From Nostoc sp. CHAB 5844 (GTDB lineage Bacteria; Cyanobacteriota; Cyanobacteriia; Cyanobacteriales; Nostocaceae): 64,000 nt of DNA. The translations under genes were made by a program, and so were the position numbers. Positions within the stretch are counted from its first letter, which is position 1. Every line of letters begins with the position of its first letter. The notes under the pieces are model-generated. The model searched no databases. It saw only the letters and a list, made by a program, of their open reading frames with translations, and was not told the DNA's origin. Shown here one piece after another: positions 46,208 through 54,590 of the stretch. The stretch lies in assembly GCF_020829595.1 (NCBI RefSeq), contig NZ_JAIVFW010000005.1:133974-197973 (forward strand). The letters run 5' to 3'.

Positions 46208-47206
46208 ATGCCAAAAAAGAATTCGTTTTTAGTAATAGGACTAGCGTTTTTAGTTTTTATTATGGTTGTACTCACAAATTCTCTGGGTAGTACTCATACC
46301 ATTTCACCAAATAAATGATACAAATAATTTCTCCTCTGCCCCTCTGCTCCCCTGCTCCTCTGCCTGCCTAAATGTATCAATTTTCAAGTGAAATGGTATC
46401 AGGCGATCGCCGGACTTTATGTGTTTGGTGATAGTCTTTCGGATGCAGGGATGGTATTTCAAGCAACAGGGGGAATCTACCCACCCAGTCCAACGTACTT
46501 TCAGGGACGTTACTCAAATGGTCGGGTTTGGATTGAATATCTTGCCGATCGCTTGCATTTGTCTAGTAAGCAAACCAACAACTTTGCTTACGGAGGCGCG
46601 ACTACTGGTAATGTTGGCAACAGTTATGTTCCCAACTTACTTACTCAAGTCAAATCCTTTACTCAGACACATCAAAAGAATAATCCAAATGCTTTGTATG
46701 TAGTGTGGGCAGGGGCAAATGATTATTTACAAGGGGTAAATAGTGCCACAGTCCCGATTCAAAATGTGACAGGAGCGATCTCTTCTCTGACTGATGTTGG
46801 TGCGAAAAAATTTTTGGTGGTTAACTTACCAGATTTAGGCAAGTTACCCGCGACAAGCAGCAACACAAATTCTCTAAACCTCAGTTCATTAACACAAGCA
46901 CATAATCAAGGCTTGAGGCGATCGCTTAAAGTGTTAAATCAGCAGCATCCTGACTTGGAGATTGTCACTTTGGATGCTAACACCTTATATCGTCAGGCGA
47001 TCGCCAATCCGGCTGCATTTGGTTTTACGAATGTTGTCAGTCCGTGTCTGTCTGGTTCTCAACTATGTGGTAATCCAGACCAGTTTTTATTTTGGGATGG
47101 CATTCATCCGACAACTGCGGCCCACCGCATTATTGGGGAAACAGCCTTTTCGGCAATTCAAGAAGCCGGAATCTTTACTTATTCCCGCACACCAACCCAA
47201 ACTTAA
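46208..47206 (+). pseudogene. SGNH/GDSL hydrolase split by a 102-bp MITE
   Basis: ATG 46208 opens a signal peptide (MPKKNSFLVIGLAFLVFIMV then VLTNSLGSTH), but the frame hits TGA at 46316 inside the MITE. Removing the element and one TCA (105 bp, 35 codons) restores one frame: LTNSLGSTQAIAGLYVFGDS. The catalytic domain is intact: GDSLSDAG (Ser), WAGANDYLQG (block III) and WDGIHPTTAAH (Asp/His). A product could start at GTG 46388 (inside the element) but would have no export signal. Family members are esterases or lipases. The 3' end overlaps the next gene by 32 nt, convergently. Whether the truncated enzyme is made is open. Confidence 0.88.
46297..46398 (-). mobile_element. 102-bp MITE, copy 3, inside the SGNH hydrolase gene
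   Basis: It is identical in reverse complement to copy 2 at 18394. TCA duplications lie at 46294-46296 and 46399-46401. Its right end supplies GTGAAATGG, a possible new GTG start. The exact duplication and perfect identity point to recent insertion. Confidence 0.92.
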
Positions 47207-48017
47207 TTAACCCACGTTCATAACCGCGACGCATTAAGCCTAGTGATAAGGCTCCTTGGATGGTACTCCAGCCAGAACGCAACAACCCAAAAATTGCACC
47301 AGGAGTCAATGCCGAATCAATTACCACATTCCAAAATGGGGCGACAGCACCTGACCAATCAGCAGTGCGGATATTGTTTAATGGGAGTTGATATGCGATC
47401 GCTGCATACTCAGGTAACGAAATCACATAAGGCAAACAATACACTCGGTAGATATCTTGCAAATGCTTTTGTTCATCTGCTGTTAATGGTAAATCATCTG
47501 TAGGTCGATGGCACCAAGTTGCCATAATTAAAGTTCCACCCGGTTTTAATACCCGATAACACTCCTGCATAAACTTGGTTTTATCGGGCATATGTTCACC
47601 ACTTTCCAGCGACCAAACCAAGTCAAAACTATTATCTGCAAAAGGCATTGCTTGAGCATCAGCCACTAGAAACTGACTTCTCAAATTTAACAGCATTTCC
47701 TGGGCGCGTTCTGTTGCTCTCGCCGCTTGCACAGGGCTTAAAGTAATACCTGTAGTCTTAGCATGAAACTTTTCTGCCAAATATAAAGAACTGCCGCCAA
47801 TTCCACAACCCACATCCAAAATGTTAGTTGCTGTTTCTACACCTGCCCAATTCAGCAATTCTTCAATTAAATCAATTTGCGCCTGACGGCGGTCTTTTTT
47901 TAGCGTTCCATCTGCACCGTAGTAGCCGTGGTGCATATGTTCGCCCCAAATTTCTTCCCATAAACCAGAAGAAGCATCGTAAAACTGCTGAATTTGTTGA
48001 TAAAGTGTTGTACTCAT
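47175..48017 (-). CDS. Gamma-tocopherol methyltransferase
   Basis: This SAM-dependent methyltransferase is thought to convert gamma- to alpha-tocopherol in the last step of vitamin E synthesis. The 280-aa protein reads like the Synechocystis enzyme (Slr0089) from memory: FYDASSGLWEEIWGEHMHHG, YYGADG, DRRQAQIDLIEELL, motif I ILDVGCGIGGSSLYLAEKF, FDLVWSLESGEHMPDK, VLKPGGTLIMATWCHRPTDD, ADWSGAVAPFW and YERGLIKFGLVCGNK. ATG 48017. It overlaps the decayed SGNH hydrolase by 32 nt at the 3' end. The plastoquinol-type paralogue is less likely given the conserved HMHHGYYG. Confidence 0.85.
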   Translation of the reverse strand: MSTTLYQQIQQFYDASSGLWEEIWGEHMHHGYYGADGTLKKDRRQAQIDLIEELLNWAGVETATNILDVGCGIGGSSLYLAEKFHAKTTGITLSPVQAARATERAQEMLLNLRSQFLVADAQAMPFADNSFDLVWSLESGEHMPDKTKFMQECYRVLKPGGTLIMATWCHRPTDDLPLTADEQKHLQDIYRVYCLPYVISLPEYAAIAYQLPLNNIRTADWSGAVAPFWNVVIDSALTPGAIFGLLRSGWSTIQGALSLGLMRRGYERGLIKFGLVCGNK

Positions 48018-48163
48018 GAAACAAATAATGCTAAGACAAATCAGAGTCTAAATAAACATACTGGTAGGCTACCATGTGTGTTTTTAATTAAATAAAGATG
48101 TTTTTTCATTTCCAGAGGAATGAGTAAACCTCACCTGGAAGAATTTAGAGGCTTAACCTTGAT

Positions 48164-49498
48164 ATGACTGTTTCGCGGACAATTTGCTTGGGATTTCTGG
48201 CTGTCATCACTGTGGGGACTATTTTGCTGATGCTGCCTATTTCAACTAGCGATGGCAGCTGGAATAACATAGTAGTGGCGTTATTCACCTCAACATCAGC
48301 CGTTTGTGTGACGGGCTTATCAGTTGTTGACCCTGGTACTTATTTTTCTTTTTGGGGTCAGTTGTTTATGGCATTGTTAGTTCAAATTGGTGGGTTGGGT
48401 TATATGACAACTACTACCTTTTTGATTTTGCTAATTGGGCGCAGATTTGACCTTCGACAAAAAATTGCGATTCAACAAGCGTTAGACAGACCGGGGATAA
48501 GTGGTAGCGCTCAAGTTATCCGCTCAATTATTGCCACTACTTTAATTTTTGAAATTACAGGTATATTTTTACTTCTCCCCGCTTTTGTTCCTAAATATGG
48601 TTGGTCACAAGGGCTATGGTTAGCAATTTTTCATAGTGTTAATTCTTGGAACAATGCAGGTTTTAGCTTGTTTAAAGATAATTTAATTGGTTATCAAACA
48701 TCTGTATTAGTTGTTTTCACTGTTACCGGATTAATTATTTTTGGTGGCATTGGTTATCAAGTCATTTTAGAAATGTATCTTTGGTTACGCGATCGCTTCC
48801 TCAAACAGAAGACAACTTTAGTACTGTCTTTAGATTTCAAAGTTGCCACCAGTACAACTTTAATCCTGTTATTGTTCGGGACAATTGCTTTTTTCTGTAT
48901 AGAAGTAAGAAATCCTGAAACCTTTGGTCAACTAAATCTCGGCGGTCAATTCTTAGTAGCTTGGTTCCAATCTGTCACTCCTAGAACTGCCGGATTTAAC
49001 ACCATCGATATTGGTAAAATGACCACTGCTGGTCTATTTATTACCATAGCATTGATGTTTATCGGTGCGAGTCCTGGCGGTACAGGCGGCGGTATAAAAA
49101 CTACAACTTTGCGAGTTCTTACTAGTTGTACAAAAGCAATTCTTCAAGGCAAAGAAGAAGTTTTATTGTATAACCGGAAAATAGCAATATCTCTCATATT
49201 GAAAGCTGTAGGTGTGTTAGTTGGTTCCGTAAGCACGGTAATTTTAGCAACGGTTCTCATCTCTCTGTCAGATCCAACATTAGACTTTATTCAAATCCTG
49301 TTTGAAGTGGTATCTGCCTTTGCGACAGTCGGGCTTTCTACAGGAATCACAGGCACAGTCTCCACCGCAGCTAAACTGATATTAATTATTACTATGTATA
49401 TCGGCAGAGTAGGAGTTTTACTATTAATGTCAGCCATTTTAGGCGATCCTCGTCCTAGTAGAGTTCACTATCCTGAAGAAAACTTACTGGTGGGATAG
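48164..49498 (+). CDS. ktrB: TrkH/KtrB-family potassium uptake protein
   Basis: This 444-aa ion-conducting subunit of Trk/Ktr K+ uptake has four pseudo-repeats, each with a P-loop: SAVCVTGLSVVDPG, NSWNNAGFSLFKDN, QSVTPRTAGFNTIDI and SAFATVGLSTGITG. The P-loop glycines are present in all four. It starts at ATG 48164 with a short N-terminus of KtrB type rather than the longer TrkH. The gating partner is the RCK gene at 49716. A KtrE-like gene is not seen. Confidence 0.93.
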   Translation: MTVSRTICLGFLAVITVGTILLMLPISTSDGSWNNIVVALFTSTSAVCVTGLSVVDPGTYFSFWGQLFMALLVQIGGLGYMTTTTFLILLIGRRFDLRQKIAIQQALDRPGISGSAQVIRSIIATTLIFEITGIFLLLPAFVPKYGWSQGLWLAIFHSVNSWNNAGFSLFKDNLIGYQTSVLVVFTVTGLIIFGGIGYQVILEMYLWLRDRFLKQKTTLVLSLDFKVATSTTLILLLFGTIAFFCIEVRNPETFGQLNLGGQFLVAWFQSVTPRTAGFNTIDIGKMTTAGLFITIALMFIGASPGGTGGGIKTTTLRVLTSCTKAILQGKEEVLLYNRKIAISLILKAVGVLVGSVSTVILATVLISLSDPTLDFIQILFEVVSAFATVGLSTGITGTVSTAAKLILIITMYIGRVGVLLLMSAILGDPRPSRVHYPEENLLVG

Positions 49499-49715
49499 CC
49501 GTAGTACAATGCAAAAGTTAAAAGTCAAACGATTTACAGTAGCAGACCTAAATCAGTTGTAAATAAATCAACTCCCTCTTCCCTACCTCCATGAGTAGCA
49601 TTAACTTAAGCTGATAAAATATGAAACACTAGGCAAAAAATAAAAATTGTTACTTTAAGTTAGATGGCAGTATTTTTTGTCCTAAATACAGGGAGCGTTA
49701 ATAAGGATAGCAACT

Positions 49716-50411
49716 GTGAATCTTGCATCACTAGGGTTTTTTCGCAGTTTACGTAAAGATAACAACCAATTTGCGGTAATTGGGTTAGGTCGTTTTGGTC
49801 GATCTGTTTGTTCGACACTGCATAAATTTGGTTATCAAGTACTGGCAACAGATATTGACGAAAAAAGAGTTTCAGAAGCATTGACAGAAGAAATAGTTGC
49901 TCATGCTTTGCAATTAGATTCCACAGAACCAGCAGCGCTCAAAGAAGCGGGTATTTTTGAATTTGATACAGTAATTGTAGCGATCGGCAATTACGTTCAA
50001 GAAAGTATTATTACTACTCTCAATGTGAAAGAGGGTGGTGTCCCTCACGTGGTTGCCAAAGCATCTAGTGAAGTTCATCGCAAGTTATTAAAGAGAGTCG
50101 GTGCAGACCACGTTGTATTTCCGGAATACGAAGCAGGCTGTGCTTTAGCGCGTACCCTCACCAAACCATCTATATTAGATAGATTTGACCTCGACCCAGA
50201 TCATAGTATTGTCGAGTTGATTGTTCCAGATGAATTTCATGGCAAAACCATTACAGAAATTCAACTGCGTAACCGTTATGGGTTAAATTTGCTGGCAGTG
50301 AGTCAAGATGGCAAATTTGTAATTAATCCAGATCCCCACAAGCGCCTAGAACGCGGTTCGGCAATGGTAGTTATTGGCTGCAACAAAGACATTAATCGCT
50401 TACCGATTTAA
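49716..50411 (+). CDS. ktrA: TrkA/KtrA-family potassium channel gating protein
   Basis: This 231-aa cytosolic RCK subunit has an N-terminal Rossmann motif FAVIGLGRFGRSVCSTL and acid DIDEKRV (RCK_N, about 17-140). The C-terminal RCK_C (about 148-230) has SIVELIVPDEFHGKTI, NLLAVSQDGKFVIN and AMVVIGCNKD. It binds nucleotides to open KtrB. The start GTG 49716 follows AAGGATAG. It is separated from ktrB by 217 nt on the same strand; no terminator is seen, so co-transcription is possible. Confidence 0.94.
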   Translation: MNLASLGFFRSLRKDNNQFAVIGLGRFGRSVCSTLHKFGYQVLATDIDEKRVSEALTEEIVAHALQLDSTEPAALKEAGIFEFDTVIVAIGNYVQESIITTLNVKEGGVPHVVAKASSEVHRKLLKRVGADHVVFPEYEAGCALARTLTKPSILDRFDLDPDHSIVELIVPDEFHGKTITEIQLRNRYGLNLLAVSQDGKFVINPDPHKRLERGSAMVVIGCNKDINRLPI

Positions 50412-50495
50412 TGCTCTGATTGAGGAACATAGGAATTACACTTAAGTATATGGTGTAAAAACCCTGAAGAAAGAATTTTGTTTTTGATAGTGGTT

Positions 50496-50879
50496 ATGGA
50501 TTTAATAGTTAAAGATTTAGCGGCAATTGATGATCAACTTTCTCAGCGTCACATTAACCTTGACCCAGCTGGGTATTTCATCATCTATTTAGACAGAGGA
50601 GAGGGCTTAATCTATGCCAAGCATTTCATTAATGTGATTGATGAACGTGGTTTGGCGGTAGATCCGGAAACAGGCAAGGTAATTCCGGCAAGGGGTAAGG
50701 TAGAAAGAACTCACACCACAGTTTTTAGCGGCAGAACAGCAAAGGAACTCAGTGTCAAAATTTTTGAACAAACTCAACCCTGTCCAGTTACTCAGTTAGA
50801 CCATGCAGCCTATTTAGGACGTGAATTTATCCGCGCTGAGGTGGCTTTGGTGACAGGGCAAGAGTATGTTCAAGACTAA
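50496..50879 (+). CDS. DUF4346 domain protein
   Basis: The 127-aa protein starts at ATG 50496 (MDLIVKDLAAIDDQLSQRH); an upstream in-frame TTG at 50478 would add six residues. It reads HINLDPAGYFIIYLDRGEGL, ARGKVERTHTTVFSGRTAKE and QLDHAAYLGREFIRAEVAL, a DUF4346 pattern from memory. Members are conserved in cyanobacteria and occasionally fused to pterin-related enzymes. The function is not known. It lies 84 nt after ktrA, possibly in the same unit. Confidence 0.8.
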   Translation: MDLIVKDLAAIDDQLSQRHINLDPAGYFIIYLDRGEGLIYAKHFINVIDERGLAVDPETGKVIPARGKVERTHTTVFSGRTAKELSVKIFEQTQPCPVTQLDHAAYLGREFIRAEVALVTGQEYVQD

Positions 50880-50955
50880 AAAAAGTATGAAGTATGAAAT
50901 GTGAAGTATGAAATTTTTTACTTTATACTTCAGCCTTCACACTTCAGACTTGAAA
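50880..50955. repeat. Convergent tgaagta STRR hairpin
   Basis: Heptamers (gtatgaagtatgaaatgtga) are followed by their near complement (tatacttcagccttcacact) with TTTTTT between. Positioned between convergent stops at 50879 and 50956, the stem could end transcription from both sides. Confidence 0.7.
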
Positions 50956-51696
50956 TTATCCGTTTGATGGTGGTTGAGGTTGAATTACTTGATAGATGTA
51001 GTAAGTCGCCATCGGGATAACGGTTGCAGCAATTAGCAGTCCTATCACCCAAGCAGTAGCGTTACCTTGGTTGGTATCTTCTGCTTTTGTAAAAGTGCCT
51101 TCTACCTGTACGTTATCAGTAATTTGTGGTGGGCCAGGGTCGGGTTCACCAGAGAGGACTTTAACTAGGCGATCGCTGGCATCCAAAAATGCCTGATTAT
51201 ATTTATTACCATCCCGTAATGGTGCAGCTAAGGTTTCAGTAGCTACACTCTCAGCAATAGAATCAGTTAGCAAAGACTTAACTTTATCGCCGCTAAGAAT
51301 GGCAGTATTGTTCGTGACAGTATCTAGCACCAGCAAAGTTTGGTTAGCTTGTGCTTGCTTTGTCGGAAACCATTTTTCAAAAAGCTCTTTAGTAAAGCTT
51401 TCTGATGTTTCACCGTAGTCTAAACGGCGAATGGTGACAAATCTCACTTCATTGCCAGTTTTCTTTGCCAAATCCTCAAAGGCACTACTAATCTTACCTT
51501 CGTTGATGCGACTTAGCACATCACCTTGATCTACAACCCAGTCACCGCCTGAGGTTAAATTCGGAATTTGATACACGCCAGTTGCTAACGCCGGGGTAGC
51601 CAACAGTGATGCACCAAGGATAATTGCCAGTATTGGTGTAAGCAGCCAAATGATGTATGTTTTAATGCCAAATACTGTTCTGAGGAGCTGTTTCAT
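50956..51696 (-). CDS. TPM-domain thylakoid protein (Psb32-like)
   Basis: This 246-aa protein starts at ATG 51696, where AGGA lies about 9 nt upstream. It has a signal peptide (TYIIWLLTPILAIILGASLL, cleaved near ATPALA-T), a TPM domain (about 50-180: VVDQGDVLSRINEGKISSAF, VTIRRLDYGET, LFEKWFPTKQAQANQTLLVL, KSLLTD, PLRDGNKYNQAFLDASDRL) and a C-terminal membrane helix (WVIGLLIAATVIPMATYYIY). The architecture matches Psb32, which protects or repairs photosystem II, as known from Synechocystis Sll1390 and plant TLP18.3. Orientation would put the TPM domain in the lumen. Confidence 0.82.
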   Translation of the reverse strand: MKQLLRTVFGIKTYIIWLLTPILAIILGASLLATPALATGVYQIPNLTSGGDWVVDQGDVLSRINEGKISSAFEDLAKKTGNEVRFVTIRRLDYGETSESFTKELFEKWFPTKQAQANQTLLVLDTVTNNTAILSGDKVKSLLTDSIAESVATETLAAPLRDGNKYNQAFLDASDRLVKVLSGEPDPGPPQITDNVQVEGTFTKAEDTNQGNATAWVIGLLIAATVIPMATYYIYQVIQPQPPSNG

Positions 51697-51780
51697 TGGA
51701 TTGATCCTAAGACAGACTAGCACCAAAAATACTACACAATCAATGTCAAAATCACCTTTTTGAGGAATTTATCTATTTAG

Positions 51781-52056
51781 GGTATTGGTGTGGACGCACA
51801 AGAGTCTATTTTAAAAGCTGCGATCGCTGGACTTGTCCCAAAAAACAAACGCGCTACAGCTTATAGTATCTTTAGCACTGGCTATGGTTTCGCTTGGTTT
51901 TTAGGCAGCACTTTAATGGGTATTTCGTACGATCACTCTATCACCTTCTTAGTAGTATTTTCAGCCGCTACTCAACTACTAGCAATTCCCTTCTTTGTTT
52001 GGGTGCAATTGCAAGCTAATAAATCCAACCCAGAGTTAACAGACAAGCCTGTTTAA
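51781..52056 (+). pseudogene. C-terminal remnant of an MFS transporter
   Basis: The frame opens at 51781 right after an in-frame TAG (51778-51780). It gives GIG then VDAQESILKAAIAGLVPKNK, RATAYSIFSTGYGFAWFLGS and TLMGISYDHSITFLVVFSAA. This is the last two to three membrane segments of a major-facilitator protein, whose intact form has about 400 aa. A GTG at 51790 could start it, but a two-helix piece would not transport. The 5' part is missing. It overlaps the Uma2 gene stop by 4 nt. Confidence 0.72.
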
Positions 52057-52751
52057 ATTAAAGAATCTGGGTCTACACCCAGGTTTCTCAATTGTTCTGC
52101 TAGTATCTGAGCGCGTTGTTCTGCTTGTTTTGCCCTTTGTTCTGCTTGTTGCGCCAGTTCTTCGGGTGTTAACAAACGTTTTCCTGACTCATCATACCAG
52201 TAAAGCCACTCTCGCGTAATTCCTAGATAAGTTCCCCGTTCGTAGCCAATTTTTAAATTAATTTCTGGTAGCCAAACTGGATTTTCTGGCAGCAATTTAT
52301 ATTTACCGTCCTCTAAATAATATACTTCTAAACGTGCTTTTTTCCGCCGCAAGGGATTATAAATCACATAGTATAAAATTCCCAACTTGGCATAAAAGTC
52401 TTTTTTACTGGAGTATTCTCCCCGACGTTTGTGCGAAACTACTTCTAACACCATGATTGGTACGCGCCTTTCTTCCCATAGCACATAGCTGAGACGCAAG
52501 TTTTCATCAATAATCCGTTCTACTCCCAGGCTCAAAAACCCATCTGGAACAATGGCTGGCTCATCAGGATCGTAATAAATCCCCATATCAACGCCAAAAA
52601 ACCAGTCCATACGTTCTGGCCAAGCCATAGCTAAGATAGCTTTGAGTAAACCGGGAATTAAATCTTGTAGTTCATTATCCACAGGGGTATCGTCTGAGTC
52701 TGGCAAATCCTCAGCCGAGGGCAAGCAATCCAACGGATCGTACTGTAGCAT
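52053..52751 (-). CDS. Uma2 family (DUF820) endonuclease-like protein
   Basis: This 232-aa protein belongs to the PD-(D/E)XK-like Uma2 family, highly expanded in cyanobacteria. Seen: YYDPDEPAIVPDGFLSLGVE (PD), IMVLEVVSHKRRGEYSSKKD (E-x-S...K) and YAKLGILYYVIYNP. The C-terminus has a coiled-coil EELAQQAEQRAKQAEQRAQI and LRNLGVDPDSL, which is usual for these genes. ATG 52751. The function is unproven; nuclease activity is inferred from the fold. Confidence 0.9.
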   Translation of the reverse strand: MLQYDPLDCLPSAEDLPDSDDTPVDNELQDLIPGLLKAILAMAWPERMDWFFGVDMGIYYDPDEPAIVPDGFLSLGVERIIDENLRLSYVLWEERRVPIMVLEVVSHKRRGEYSSKKDFYAKLGILYYVIYNPLRRKKARLEVYYLEDGKYKLLPENPVWLPEINLKIGYERGTYLGITREWLYWYDESGKRLLTPEELAQQAEQRAKQAEQRAQILAEQLRNLGVDPDSLI

Positions 52752-52919
52752 AATTTAGTTGGCGATTAGCTGCTAGTTTTAGTGTAATTAAATTAGGCTA
52801 GACTGTTCAGAATTTTAAAAGTGCGATCGCCTTTGTTATGTTTTTAAATTAAAAAGCGTTGTGTTGCAAAGACTTTTAAATTACGTGTATTTTATTCAAA
52901 ATCGGTATTGTATTGGTGA

Positions 52920-54590
52920 TTAACTTGAGCTTCCTTTAATTTTCCCCACAATCCACACGAAAACACCCAAACCCAACAACAACGGTGTCAACCAATCACC
53001 CCAACGCACATATAAAGTCTGTGTTTGGCGGCGATAAATGGTTTCTGCGTGAGTTTGGTAGATGTTATAGCCAGATATCCACAAAGTTCTACCGTGGGGG
53101 TCTACAAAAGCCGAATATCCGGTATTAGTTGCCCGTGCTGACCATCTATCGGTTTCAATAGCCCGCATGATATCCTGAGCATGATGCTGGAATGGCATAG
53201 CTGCACTGTAATGAGCATCGTTAGAGGAACTAAGAATAAATTGCCCACCCGCCACAGCTTGACGGCGAAATACTTCAGGAAATGCCGATTCGTAACAGAT
53301 ACCAACTATTGCCTTTCCAAAAGGTGTCTCAAATATCTGGTTTGCTGCACCGTGAACTTGATGTTCATCCAGAGGTGACAAGCGGCTGATTAGTTTACCT
53401 AAAATTTCTTCAAAGGGGATATATTCGCCTAATGGTACTAGTTTGGATTTATCGTAGCGACTGGTAGTTTCACCCTGACTATTAACGGTAAACAAACTGT
53501 TTGTATAACTGCGTCCTCGTTCGCCAAAAGCACCAACCCAAGCCACTACACCTTTTGCTTGCACTGCTGAAATTAGGGGAGTCTCTACTAAGTTACGCTG
53601 AAAAATCGGCAAAGCACCTTCGGGTGTGAGAACGGCATTTACACCTTGTTCGGCTAGAGTTAAATAGCCACTAGTGTAGCCTGTAATGGCGCGGCGATAA
53701 CCTTCAGGTGTTACTTTGATTTTGTTGGGGATGTTACCTTGAACAACGCCGATTTTTAAGGCTGTTTCTGGTGGTTGGGCTAGGGGTTGGCTATATAAAA
53801 ACCAGCCTGTTAGGTGTAGGGTGATAAATAATGCTGTGGCAATAGTTAAATATTTATTGACGAACCGCCGAGGCGCAGAGGATAGGTAGGCTTCGGCGAT
53901 GAGTCCGTTGATGGCGGTGATCGCAGCTGTTACAGTATTGGGGCCAGAGAGTTGACCGAGGTGTAAAATTAACAAGTTATGTGGTGATTGCGTGTAAGCT
54001 AAAGAACTCCACCACAAGGAACTGGAACTCCACAAACTTTCTAAGGCGCACCAGAGGGCTGTACCAATAATAACCCGCAACCAAGGTTGAGACTGATTCA
54101 GACGTGCTATTATACCAGCCCAAATACTCACAAATAGCCCTCCCCACAGGCTAATGAATCCCCAACAAAACAGGGTTATAGCCAAACTCGGCCACCAAGG
54201 CACACCCAACCAGTCCATAGGATGAATGCCTGTAATCCAGAAGAGGGCTACGCTGTGATAACCGATACCCCAGAGTAAAGGTAAAAGGTAAAAGTGAGCC
54301 AGCGCGGTCTTGGGGGTTTCCCCCATGAGCGACTGGCGAACTCCGAAGGAAGTAAAAGGTAAAAGAAAGGGTTTTTGCTTTTTACCCTCTAAATGTTGTT
54401 GATTTTTTTTAACAACTAACACCCAAAGAGGCGCTAAGGCTATCCAAGCCAAAAACCATGCACCCACGGGGGCGACAGTTAGCCCCATCAAAACACCACT
54501 AAATAAAGAAAGTAAAAGGCAAAAGGCAAAAGTCAAAAATGAGTTATCGCCTTTTTCTTTTTCTCTTTTACTTTTTACTTTTGCCTTCAT
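52920..54590 (-). CDS. lnt: Apolipoprotein N-acyltransferase
   Basis: Lnt adds the third acyl chain to lipoproteins at the inner membrane. The 556-aa protein has several N-terminal membrane helices ([46 protein letters not shown]) and a nitrilase domain with the catalytic triad Glu ([10 protein letters not shown]), Lys ([16 protein letters not shown]) and Cys ([15 protein letters not shown]). It then ends with a helix ([17 protein letters not shown]). Two regions are encoded by repeats: the Lys-rich N-terminus ([14 protein letters not shown]) and about 25-30 residues around [16 protein letters not shown]. Start ATG 54590 overlaps the gyrA stop (ATGA). Confidence 0.93.
   Translation of the reverse strand: MKAKVKSKREKEKGDNSFLTFAFCLLLSLFSGVLMGLTVAPVGAWFLAWIALAPLWVLVVKKNQQHLEGKKQKPFLLPFTSFGVRQSLMGETPKTALAHFYLLPLLWGIGYHSVALFWITGIHPMDWLGVPWWPSLAITLFCWGFISLWGGLFVSIWAGIIARLNQSQPWLRVIIGTALWCALESLWSSSSLWWSSLAYTQSPHNLLILHLGQLSGPNTVTAAITAINGLIAEAYLSSAPRRFVNKYLTIATALFITLHLTGWFLYSQPLAQPPETALKIGVVQGNIPNKIKVTPEGYRRAITGYTSGYLTLAEQGVNAVLTPEGALPIFQRNLVETPLISAVQAKGVVAWVGAFGERGRSYTNSLFTVNSQGETTSRYDKSKLVPLGEYIPFEEILGKLISRLSPLDEHQVHGAANQIFETPFGKAIVGICYESAFPEVFRRQAVAGGQFILSSSNDAHYSAAMPFQHHAQDIMRAIETDRWSARATNTGYSAFVDPHGRTLWISGYNIYQTHAETIYRRQTQTLYVRWGDWLTPLLLGLGVFVWIVGKIKGSSS
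54281..54365. repeat. Iterated repeat inserted within lnt
   Basis: A GCGGTCTTGGGGGTTTCCCC core with ATGAGCGACTGGCG (54303-54331) closely matches 62856-62884. It is bracketed by exact GTAAAAGGTAAAAG copies at 54281-54294 and 54352-54365. The whole block is translated in lnt with the frame kept. Confidence 0.75.
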
